The notes: generated by a model from the sequence alone, not told the origin. Shown: positions 1 through 5,611, counted from the stretch's first letter. The stretch: DNA of 5,652 bases from Candidatus Stygibacter frigidus (GCA_030765325.1 JAVCCT010000220.1:1-5652); one strand, 5' to 3'. A program made the numbers and translations.

Positions 1-73
1 GGTTGACTCTTTTCAACATATATTATCTCCATTAGTTCCAGTTATTTAGACCTATTTGAATTGATATAAAACA

Positions 74-113
74 GGGGAATGCCAGTTATAAGGAAATTAA
101 ATAGCATCTCCCC
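74..113. repeat. Bulged hairpin built on the GGGGAATGC motif
   Basis: GGGGAATGC at 74-82 pairs with GCATCTCCCC at 104-113, giving nine base pairs with one bulged C (108) and a 21-nt AT-rich loop. No T tract follows, so it does not look like an intrinsic terminator. The same motif recurs at 425-433, which suggests a small repeat family rather than an isolated stem. Function unknown. Confidence 0.5.
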
Positions 114-433
114 GGAATTAATTTTAATGCGGCTGCAAAAAGTAGCAGGAAAACCATTCTCATTAACCCCCAAATTTATTTTTTTTGGGGGGGGGGGATA
201 AGTGGCTAAAGCCACTATTTTCTGTTAGCTCTCGCTGATCACCAACTGAAGTTGGTGGCTAATGAGAATGGTAACTTATTATATTACAGATAATAAGCAT
301 ATATTAATGTTTGGCTTAACAACATAATACGAGCTGAAAAAGTATTGAATTTAGTAAAATATCCAAACTCCAGGAGAATGGCTCAATGTAATAGTTCAGC
401 GTTGATACAATTGCAATTGATTCCGGGGAATGC
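104..433. repeat. Imperfect ~20-bp inverted repeat pair bounding ~330 bp
   Basis: The segment 104-123 (GCATCTCCCCGGAATTAATT) is nearly the reverse complement of 415-433 (AATTGATTCCGGGGAATGC). Eighteen of 20 aligned columns match, with one indel and one substitution. The pair encloses 330 bp without a transposase gene, and the 153-272 fold-back element sits inside it. This geometry fits the ends of a MITE-like or decayed mobile element, but I see no clear target-site duplication outside the ends. The repeat itself is seen directly; the mobile-element reading is inferred. Confidence 0.5.
153..272. repeat. 120-bp fold-back element with nested hairpins (REP/BIME-like)
   Basis: The ends are a perfect 13-bp inverted repeat: ACCATTCTCATTA at 153-165 and TAATGAGAATGGT at 260-272. 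Three smaller stems lie between them. CCCCCAAA (167-174) can pair with TTTGGGGG (184-191). AGTGGCT (201-207) pairs with AGCCACT (210-216). CACCAAC (240-246) pairs with GTTGGTG (251-257) across a TGAA loop. Two neighbouring GC-richer hairpins with a short spacer resemble REP/BIME elements spread by REP-associated IS200-like transposases. No such transposase is in the window. A structured 5' leader of the downstream gene is less likely, because more than 230 bases separate them. Confidence 0.6.
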
Positions 434-509
434 ATGGTTATCAAAAGTTTATTGACAAACCGACCCAAAAGCAAACAAACTACCTGATAATAAATATGAT
501 GGAGTAATA

Positions 510-1664
510 ATGAATTCTAATACTGAACATCAGCTTAAGTTTTTCTTAACTGAGAAACTGATGCGGTCAGTGAATATTGAACCTGGTTTGCAGACACTCA
601 GAAAACTAATGCAAGATACAAAAGTAAATGGTTATATTGCGTTTTTGCCTGATTACACACCGGCAAATTCTCTGCCAGTGGGCACCAGTTTTCTGCTTGA
701 CCCCAGTCAGAAACTTAATCCTTCCTGGATTGGGATGGATATTGGCTGTGGTTATAATTTTCTGGAACTGGACCTCGACCTGAAGAAGGTCTATAAAAAG
801 GGAAAGATCAATCAAAACCGTTTACAGAAGATGGTTGATGCCATTGATTCTGTATTAAAACCCAGGTCAAATCTAAGTTATGAGAAAGTGCCTCTACCTA
901 TCGACGGTATCCAGATTTCTGCTGATCGCTATCTGGGCACACTGGGACAGGGTAATCATTTTATTGATATTTTCTATATTGATGAGATTATTGATCAAAA
1001 GGTTTTCAAAAGTTTTAAGCTGCAGGAAAACAGGGTTTATGTGCTTATCCATTCCGGTAGTCGTGAGCTGGGTTTTAAGGTGCACCAGTATTTTGCTGAA
1101 TTGTTTTCTGCCCATAAAGATTTTTCTGATTTTAATGCTGCATATTTAGAAGGTTTACAAACAGCAATAGAATATGCCAGGGCTAACCGCAGAAAAATAG
1201 CCGAAAATATAGCTAAAGTCCTTGATTGCGGCATCAAGGAAATTTTTGATCAGGATCATAATGCTATTGATAGCTGTTTATACCAGAACACCAGGCAGCT
1301 TCGCATCAGAAAAGGTGCTACTCTGATGCAGCATAATAAGCCTGCCCTGATACCTGCCAATTGCTCCAGCCCGGCATATTTAGTTAAACCTGATGTAAAT
1401 ATAGCTGATACCTACTATACATTGCCGCACGGAACGGGCAGAAAATATACAAGAGCCCAGCTTTTCGCTAAATTTGCCAGATCAAAAAAGCTCTCTGAGC
1501 AATTTAAAAACATTATGCTAAATGTGAGTCCGAAGAAAATGATTGAAGAAGTTCCCACAGGTTACAAACCTATCTCAGACATTATCAAAGCCATCATTGA
1601 TTACAAACTTGCCACTCCAATTGCCAAACTAATCCCCCTGGCAGTAATTGTTGACAGAGATTAA
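510..1664 (+). CDS. rtcB: RtcB-type RNA ligase, short and divergent
   Basis: RtcB enzymes join RNA 2',3'-cyclic phosphate or 3'-phosphate ends to 5'-OH ends using GTP and Mn2+, through a histidine-GMP intermediate, in the cytoplasm; they act in tRNA splicing or RNA repair. Family landmarks appear in order: DIGCG (D77, C80), GTLGQGNHF (N149, H150), HSGSR (H181), DHN (H250), RKGAT (267-271) and PHGTGR, whose H307 fits the guanylylated histidine. The C-terminal EEVPTGYKPISDII (346-359) also fits the family. Three usual motifs are altered. The MPD-H-G segment reads LPDYTPANSLPVG (46-58), the GSMG loop is PANCSSPAY (282-290), and the C-terminal lysine position (usually VKG) reads VDRD. At 384 residues it is at the short end of the family. 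GGAG at 501-504 lies five bases before the ATG. No rtcA, archease or prfH-like partner is in the window. Family membership is firm; activity and subgroup are not. Confidence 0.9.
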   Translation: MNSNTEHQLKFFLTEKLMRSVNIEPGLQTLRKLMQDTKVNGYIAFLPDYTPANSLPVGTSFLLDPSQKLNPSWIGMDIGCGYNFLELDLDLKKVYKKGKINQNRLQKMVDAIDSVLKPRSNLSYEKVPLPIDGIQISADRYLGTLGQGNHFIDIFYIDEIIDQKVFKSFKLQENRVYVLIHSGSRELGFKVHQYFAELFSAHKDFSDFNAAYLEGLQTAIEYARANRRKIAENIAKVLDCGIKEIFDQDHNAIDSCLYQNTRQLRIRKGATLMQHNKPALIPANCSSPAYLVKPDVNIADTYYTLPHGTGRKYTRAQLFAKFARSKKLSEQFKNIMLNVSPKKMIEEVPTGYKPISDIIKAIIDYKLATPIAKLIPLAVIVDRD

Positions 1665-1740
1665 GTTGCCATTTCAATATATTTTTTCTAACCACGAAAG
1701 GATATTGATGTAATATTAAATGCAATGTAAGACTTTGAAC

Positions 1741-1767
1741 CACAGAGGGCACTGAGAACACAGAGAA
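1741..1767. repeat. 9-nt tandem repeat, three units
   Basis: The units are CACAGAGGG, CACTGAGAA and CACAGAGAA, with no gaps between them. From memory, ACCACAGAG-type sequences of this kind recur between genes in many environmental bacterial genomes; that has not been checked here. The function is unknown. Confidence 0.7.
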
Positions 1768-1783
1768 GAATTTATTATTTTTT

Positions 1784-1823
1784 AGTCTTTAAGTCTGGCA
1801 GTCTATCAGTCATGCAGTCCAGC
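1784..1823. repeat. 8-nt tandem repeat, five AGTC-anchored units
   Basis: AGTC recurs at 1784, 1792, 1800, 1808 and 1816, exactly every eight bases, each followed by four variable bases (TTTA, TGGC, TATC, ATGC, CAGC). The next position (1824) breaks the pattern. The strict period argues against chance. An 8-nt unit is out of phase with codons, and no coding frame covers the array. It could be a degenerate microsatellite or part of a larger dispersed repeat. Confidence 0.7.
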
Positions 1824-1837
1824 TATCTGTAATCCAT

Positions 1838-1871
1838 ATTTCTTTTGTTCGCGGCTGAATTTCTTTTATTC
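1838..1871. repeat. 13-nt direct repeat pair
   Basis: ATTTCTTTTGTTC at 1838-1850 and ATTTCTTTTATTC at 1859-1871 differ at one base and start 21 bases apart. The sequence is pyrimidine-rich and low in complexity, so part of the match may be chance. Its place directly after the two tandem arrays suggests it belongs to the same repeat cluster. Confidence 0.45.
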
Positions 1872-1963
1872 TTCCATACAACGGTAGGGCAGCCTTTCTG
1901 GATAATCCTTAAAAATCGTGCTTCAGACAATTATCAGTTAAATGTGGGTTTGCAAAAAGCTGA

Positions 1964-1990
1964 TTGACAGGAAAATTATAAAATTATTTA
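1964..1990 (+). promoter_or_regulatory. Possible promoter of the M48-TerB gene
   Basis: TTGACA at 1964-1969 matches the sigma70-type -35 box exactly. The best -10 candidate is TATTTA at 1985-1990, with a 15-base spacer that is shorter than the usual 16-18. The -35 box lies 42 bases before the start codon. The position suits a promoter for the gene at 2012 and the transporter behind it, but the weak -10 keeps this tentative. Confidence 0.35.
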
Positions 1991-2011
1991 GCTAATCCTA
2001 TAGGAGGCATT

Positions 2012-3247
2012 ATGGATTATTCATTATTAAGGATAGAACTGGAGCGTAAATTAACAGAGGAGATAAAAAAGAACCTGCATGAGAATCTGATAAATGAACT
2101 GTTAAAAGCAGCTCAGGTTGATAAAAACCAGTCAATCTCAAATATGTTCGATGGAATATATTTCAAGGTTGAGGAGGATTTTTGTCAGGACATCTGGGCG
2201 ATCTGTCAGGAAGCACAGAAACGAACCGGGTATGAGGAAAAAATTGAATATTATGTAATGAACTCACCAGAATATAACGCTTTTTGCATTGAGTCAGATG
2301 ACAAGGAACAGCCCCATATTATAGCGATTAATTCTGCTATTATAAAGAATTTCACAAAAGAGGAAATGCTGTTTATAATTGGTCATGAAATCGGACATTT
2401 GTGGACTGGGAACCGTTCTTTGCAGGTAGTAATACAATTTATATTTAATGAGAATAAGAATATACCATTTTATTATCACAACCGCATCATGTATTGGCAG
2501 AGGCTCTCAGAACTTAGTGCTGACCGGTTTGGATTGCTTGCCTGTGGTGAACTTGAGCCGGCAGTTAGCAGCTTCTTCAAGTTGACTTCTGGTTTGGACT
2601 GGGGGGAACTGGGTATTAATATCCAATCCTATATCAAGAGGAATGACAAATTATTGAAGGACTTGAAAGGTGAACAGGCATTTGATCAAAGCACGCATCC
2701 TATTAATCCGATGCGGGTGAAAGCATTGCAGTTATTCTCCAAATCACCTTTATTCAAGGATTATCTGGCGGGGAAAGAAATTGTTGCAGATGAGAAGCTG
2801 GTAAAAGCAATACGGAAACTGGTGGAAGAGCATACTGCTTTGGCGGAAGGTTTAAATCATGACCGGATGGTGTTTATGGCAACAGGTGGATTGATAATGA
2901 GTGGCTGTGATGAGGCGATGGCAGAAGATGAATATGAGAAGATTGTGAGTCATATTTCGCGTTTTACGCTTTATCCCCGCAAATATCTGGATGAAATAAT
3001 CAAGTCAAAAAACGTTCAGGATATGTTCTTGAAGTCAACAGTAAATATCCTTAAGGAAAACCCCTCTGAGCGCGATTCACTGATGGGCTATCTGCTGGAT
3101 ATTGTTCTGGCTGATAATGATATCAATCAAGCTGAATTGAAAGTTTTGGTGGATATTGGTGTTAAGATCATGGGTTACAGTGAGAAAGAAGTATCGCAGT
3201 TTATTGCGGGTGGTCTATATTCCATGTTCACTCCAAAAGTGAAGTAA
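2012..3247 (+). CDS. M48-type zinc metallopeptidase with C-terminal TerB-like domain
   Basis: This is a predicted zinc-dependent peptidase. HEIGH at residues 125-129 gives the two histidine ligands and the catalytic glutamate. ELSAD at 167-171 matches the M48 third-ligand helix (E167). STHPINPMRVKAL at 227-239 matches the conserved HP...R segment of the family. From about residue 283 to 405 the protein is helical, with two acidic segments (GCDEAMAEDEYEK and ADNDINQAELK) that resemble the paired metal-binding helices of TerB domains from tellurite-resistance and stress proteins. I see no signal peptide or membrane segment, so a cytoplasmic location is likely, unlike the membrane-bound HtpX and Ste24 branches. 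AGGAGG at 2002-2007 lies four bases before the ATG and fixes the start. The transporter gene follows closely on the same strand. The peptidase call is strong, the TerB call moderate, and the substrate is unknown. Confidence 0.85.
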   Translation: MDYSLLRIELERKLTEEIKKNLHENLINELLKAAQVDKNQSISNMFDGIYFKVEEDFCQDIWAICQEAQKRTGYEEKIEYYVMNSPEYNAFCIESDDKEQPHIIAINSAIIKNFTKEEMLFIIGHEIGHLWTGNRSLQVVIQFIFNENKNIPFYYHNRIMYWQRLSELSADRFGLLACGELEPAVSSFFKLTSGLDWGELGINIQSYIKRNDKLLKDLKGEQAFDQSTHPINPMRVKALQLFSKSPLFKDYLAGKEIVADEKLVKAIRKLVEEHTALAEGLNHDRMVFMATGGLIMSGCDEAMAEDEYEKIVSHISRFTLYPRKYLDEIIKSKNVQDMFLKSTVNILKENPSERDSLMGYLLDIVLADNDINQAELKVLVDIGVKIMGYSEKEVSQFIAGGLYSMFTPKVK

Positions 3248-3257
3248 CTAAGATACT

Positions 3258-3271
3258 GGGAGAATATCATA
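3258..3271 (+). promoter_or_regulatory. Ribosome site with possible ATA start for the transporter
   Basis: GGGAG at 3258-3262 lies six bases before an ATA codon (3269-3271) that is in frame with the transporter. No ATG, GTG or TTG occurs in frame between the TAA of the preceding gene (3245-3247) and the ATG at 3302. That ATG has no purine-rich site at a workable distance. Starting at 3269 adds 11 residues, KLSEKFKSDL after the initiator, which form the short positively charged lead-in usual before the first helix of this family. Confidence 0.55.
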
Positions 3272-3301
3272 AAACTATCTGAGAAATTCAAATCTGATCT
3301 T

Positions 3302-4135
3302 ATGCTGTTTACGGCAGCCATACTATGGGGTTTTGCCTTTGTTGCTCAACGCCAGGGTATGAAATTTGTCGGACCATTCCTTTTTAATGGCTTCAGATTT
3401 ATTTTAGGAGCACTGGTAATTTTACCTTTTAGTGGAATTAAGTTCTCAAGAAAGGAGTTACGGGCAGGAATTTTACTGGGAATTGTACTTTTCATGGCAG
3501 CCACTCTGCAACAGATAGGAATTATCTATACTACTGCCGGAAAAGCGGGGTTCATAACTGGTCTATACATGATTTTTGTGCCGATTCTGAGTGCTTTTTC
3601 CGGTGAAAATGCCGGCTTGAGAACCTGGCTGGGTATAGTAATTGCTGTGGGTGGCTTATATCTGCTAAGTATTCATGGCAGAATAGATATTGCTCTGGGT
3701 GATAGTCTGGTTTTGATGTGTGCCATAATTTTTGCGCTGCACGTGCGAATGGTGGGAATATATACCCGGTTATTTGCTCCATTTAAATTAGCTTTCCTGC
3801 AGTTTGCTGTTTGTGGATTGCTCAGCCTTATGGGATGGGGAGTATTCGAAAAAAGCAGTACTGCTGGATTGTCTCAAGCGATAATTCCTATACTTTATGG
3901 CGGTCTTATATCCGTAGGAATTGCCTATACATTGCAATTTTTTGCTCAGAGGCGTGCACCTGCTGCTGATTGCGCCGTGATTCTCAGTTTGGAAGGCGCT
4001 TTTGCCGTTATTGGAGGCTACCTGATCCTGCACGAAATAATGTCCACTCAGTCTCTGATCGGATGTCTGTTGATGCTTATGGGAGCTATACTGGCAGGTT
4101 TACCAGAAAGAAGAAAACTGGTCAAATCTGATTGA
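3302..4135 (+). CDS. DMT-superfamily transporter, two EamA domains
   Basis: This is an inner-membrane carrier of the drug/metabolite transporter superfamily with about ten helices, made of two EamA repeats (roughly residues 1-123 and 132-267, counted from the ATG at 3302). Family landmarks include LWGFAFVAQRQGM at the end of helix 1, FNGFRFILGA in helix 2, TTAGKAGFITGLYMIFVPIL in helices 3-4, and the second-repeat segment from 220 to 267 with its EGAFAVIGGYLILHE stretch. The C-terminal tail is basic. Family members carry amino acids, nucleotide-like metabolites or drugs, and the sequence does not reveal the substrate. The gene lies 54 bases after the metallopeptidase stop, in the same frame, with no terminator between them, so co-transcription is likely. 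The true start is probably ATA at 3269, giving 288 rather than 277 residues, closer to the usual family length. The family assignment is secure. Confidence 0.9.
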   Translation: MLFTAAILWGFAFVAQRQGMKFVGPFLFNGFRFILGALVILPFSGIKFSRKELRAGILLGIVLFMAATLQQIGIIYTTAGKAGFITGLYMIFVPILSAFSGENAGLRTWLGIVIAVGGLYLLSIHGRIDIALGDSLVLMCAIIFALHVRMVGIYTRLFAPFKLAFLQFAVCGLLSLMGWGVFEKSSTAGLSQAIIPILYGGLISVGIAYTLQFFAQRRAPAADCAVILSLEGAFAVIGGYLILHEIMSTQSLIGCLLMLMGAILAGLPERRKLVKSD

Positions 4136-4147
4136 TTCAATTTTACC

Positions 4148-4176
4148 TTGACAGAATAGTCCTTGAAAAATTTATT
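4148..4176 (+). promoter_or_regulatory. Promoter of tRNA-Phe
   Basis: TTGACA at 4148-4153 is a perfect -35 box. TTTATT at 4171-4176, after a 17-base spacer, matches four of six -10 positions. Transcription would begin near 4183, about 15 bases before the mature tRNA end. The promoter starts 12 bases after the transporter stop codon, so the tRNA can be expressed independently. Confidence 0.6.
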
Positions 4177-4197
4177 TCATCTTACTTTGAATTTAAT

Positions 4198-4273
4198 GGC
4201 GAGATAGCTCAGTTGGTAGAGCAGAGGCCTGAAAAGCCTTGTGTCCCCAGTTCAAGTCTGGGTCTTGCCACCA
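4198..4273 (+). tRNA. trnF: tRNA-Phe (anticodon GAA)
   Basis: The full cloverleaf can be drawn. Acceptor GGCGAGA (4198-4204) pairs with TCTTGCC (4263-4269), including one G-T pair. The D stem is GCTC/GAGC. The anticodon stem GAGGC/GCCTT (4224-4228, 4236-4240) carries loop CTGAAAA with anticodon GAA at 4231-4233. The T arm is CCCAG/CTGGG around TTCAAGT. Discriminator A at 4270 and an encoded CCA (4271-4273) complete the 76-nt gene. The overall sequence follows known bacterial tRNA-Phe. It has its own promoter upstream and a hairpin terminator eight bases downstream. Confidence 0.97.
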
Positions 4274-4280
4274 TAATAAA

Positions 4281-4304
4281 AGCCACCCATGCGGTGGCTT
4301 TTTT
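4281..4304. terminator. Bidirectional intrinsic terminator
   Basis: AGCCACC (4281-4287) pairs with GGTGGCT (4293-4299) across a five-base loop. On the plus strand the stem runs into six T bases (4299-4304), ending the tRNA-Phe transcript. On the minus strand the same stem is followed by TTTTATTAT, so it can also end the transcript of the ATPase gene whose stop codon lies about 84 bases away. This suits its place between two converging units. Confidence 0.88.
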
Positions 4305-4387
4305 CATTGTATCCAGACCATCCCTGATCTGGGTTTTAGAATTTATAAGTAAACGAAATCAGAGAAATGATAGACAGGCAGCAATTG

Positions 4388-5611
4388 CTAAAGAATCCCT
4401 ACAGGTATGGAATAATTATTTTCATCGATCGGAAGCAGGTGTTTACAGAGGCAGATAACTCCGCCTGGAGCAATTTTACCGCCATTTTTCTGGAGCAGGT
4501 GAAAGTGTCTGATATCATTTTTTGTTGGATGCGCAGTCTTTTTTATTTCCAGCGGATGGATTACACCATTTAATTCGATGAGTAGATCAATCTCACTGCC
4601 GTCTTTTGTTCGCAGATAATAGAAATTTGCCGGTATTCCATTATTATTATAGTTTTTAATAATTTCAGAAACAACCCAAGTTTCCAGAATAGCTCCGTTT
4701 AATGCCCCGGCTTCCAATGTTTCCCAATTATGCCAGCCTGTAAGATATGCGCAAAGTCCTGTATCCAGAAAATAAAGTTTAGGGCTTTTAATTAGTCTTT
4801 TAGTGAGATTTTTGAAATAAGGTTCTAATAGATAAATTAATCCTGAAGCTCTGAGAATTGAAAGCCAGCTTTCGGCTGTTTTGGGTGAGATTGCGGCGTC
4901 ACGAGCTAATTCCGATTTATTCAACATTTGACCAGTACGCGCTGCTATTGCTCGCAAAAACCTAAAAAATGCCATCTCATCTCCAATATTGATCAGTGAT
5001 CTTACATCTCTTTGGATATAGGTTTGAATATATGAACTGAAAAAAGTACTAAGATCAGGGGGATTATTTATGTGCAGTTTGGGCATCTGCCCTTTAAATA
5101 TTTGTTGATATATTTCTATAAGGTCAGGCTCTTTTTTTCCAAAGGCACGCTTTTCTAAATTCTGGATATCGGGTATAAAAGGATTCATTTTACCAGGAGA
5201 ATTATTCAATTCTGCCTGGCTTAAACCATATAGATTTAAGATCGCAATTCTGCCAGCAAGTGATTCTGACACATTTTTCATCAATGAAAACTGCTGTGAG
5301 CCACTCAACCAAAATAAACCATTTTGCTGGCTATTATCAATGTACATTTTTAAATGTGGAAATAATTGAGGGGCATACTGGATTTCATCAATAAATAATG
5401 GTGGTGGAAATCTTTGTAAAAACAATGCTGGGTCGTTAACAGCAAGTTCTTTGATCTCTGGATCATCAAGGCTTAAATACGTGCGGTTATTTTCCTTAAG
5501 ATGCTTTAACAGCGTTGTTTTACCCACTTGTCTTGCCCCTGAAAGTAAAAGAGCAGGGAAAGTCCCGCTGACATTCAGTATTTTCTCCTGCAAATGTCTA
5601 AAGATATACAT
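4388..5611 (-). CDS. AAA_14 / DUF4143 family ATPase
   Basis: This is a full-length 407-residue ATPase of a large, poorly understood bacterial and archaeal family. The N-terminal AAA_14 domain has Walker A GARQVGKT (25-32), Walker B LFIDEIQ (72-78), a sensor-like LSGSQQF (102-108) and the conserved AGRI arginine (R121). The DUF4143 half starts near residue 165. It includes a winged-helix-like stretch (231-265, NKSELARDAAISPKTAESWL) and ends in a PD-(D/E)xK-like core: E310, then SEIDLL (E340, D342) and LEIKK (E355, K357). No membrane segment or signal peptide is seen, so it should be cytoplasmic. The ATG at 5611 has a modest ribosome site (GGACGG, five bases upstream). The gene converges on tRNA-Phe and shares its terminator; its promoter lies mostly beyond the window. 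The cellular role of the family is not established, and nuclease activity is only suggested by the motif. Confidence 0.92.
   Translation of the reverse strand: MYIFRHLQEKILNVSGTFPALLLSGARQVGKTTLLKHLKENNRTYLSLDDPEIKELAVNDPALFLQRFPPPLFIDEIQYAPQLFPHLKMYIDNSQQNGLFWLSGSQQFSLMKNVSESLAGRIAILNLYGLSQAELNNSPGKMNPFIPDIQNLEKRAFGKKEPDLIEIYQQIFKGQMPKLHINNPPDLSTFFSSYIQTYIQRDVRSLINIGDEMAFFRFLRAIAARTGQMLNKSELARDAAISPKTAESWLSILRASGLIYLLEPYFKNLTKRLIKSPKLYFLDTGLCAYLTGWHNWETLEAGALNGAILETWVVSEIIKNYNNNGIPANFYYLRTKDGSEIDLLIELNGVIHPLEIKKTAHPTKNDIRHFHLLQKNGGKIAPGGVICLCKHLLPIDENNYSIPVGIL

Larger units (their letters stand above)
1..509. other. Gene-less, repeat-rich region upstream of the RtcB-like gene
   Basis: I see no credible coding region on either strand here. 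The longest tempting small frame (25 codons from 378) has a ribosome site only one base from its start. The region holds a bulged hairpin at 74-113, a long-range inverted repeat between 104-123 and 415-433, a 120-bp fold-back element at 153-272 and a T8-G11 homopolymer junction. A TTGACA box lies at 452-457 but has no convincing -10 partner, so the promoter of the downstream gene is not identified. The stretch may be remnants of small non-autonomous mobile elements; that is inference. Confidence 0.7.
1665..2011. other. Non-coding stretch with three kinds of short repeats
   Basis: No reading frame here looks like a gene. The stretch contains a 9-nt repeat (three units, 1741-1767), an 8-nt repeat (five units, 1784-1823) and a 13-nt direct repeat (1838-1850 and 1859-1871). 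The AACCACGAAAGG sequence at 1690-1701 resembles the AACCACAGAGGG that begins the 9-nt array. I see no strong hairpin plus T tract after the RtcB-like gene, so its terminator is not identified. The last 50 bases hold a possible promoter and a strong ribosome site for the next gene. Confidence 0.7.

Noticed and set aside
153..272. CRISPR array or riboswitch in the upstream region
   Set aside because: There are no regularly spaced identical direct repeats with unique spacers and no recognisable riboswitch core. The structure is made of inverted repeats.
378..455. A 25-codon frame starting at ATG 378 with AGGAG just upstream
   Set aside because: The ribosome site is only one base from the ATG, the peptide resembles nothing I recognise, and the frame lies across one arm of an inverted repeat.
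452..457. TTGACA as a promoter -35 box for the RtcB-like gene
   Set aside because: No acceptable -10 hexamer exists 15-19 bases downstream. TATGAT at 495-500 is too far away and touches the ribosome site.
254..4299. The 7-mer GGTGGCT shared by the fold-back element (254-260) and the tRNA terminator (4293-4299)
   Set aside because: Seven bases are too few to infer a relationship, and the surrounding sequences differ.
4311..4337. Second hairpin (ATCCAGA with TCTGGGT) followed by a few T bases
   Set aside because: The stem includes a wobble pair, the loop is ten bases and the T tract is short. The strong terminator at 4281-4304 already explains the position.
4132..4458. Open frame on the plus strand running through the tRNA
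   Set aside because: It spans the tRNA-Phe gene, the terminator and the end of the opposing ATPase gene, and its peptide is mostly translated tRNA and hairpin.
4367..4573. Plus-strand frame at the 3' end of the ATPase gene
   Set aside because: It is antisense to a well-supported coding region and has no family features.
4198..5611. tRNA-Phe as an integration site for a genomic island
   Set aside because: There is no integrase gene and no second copy of the tRNA 3' end within the window.
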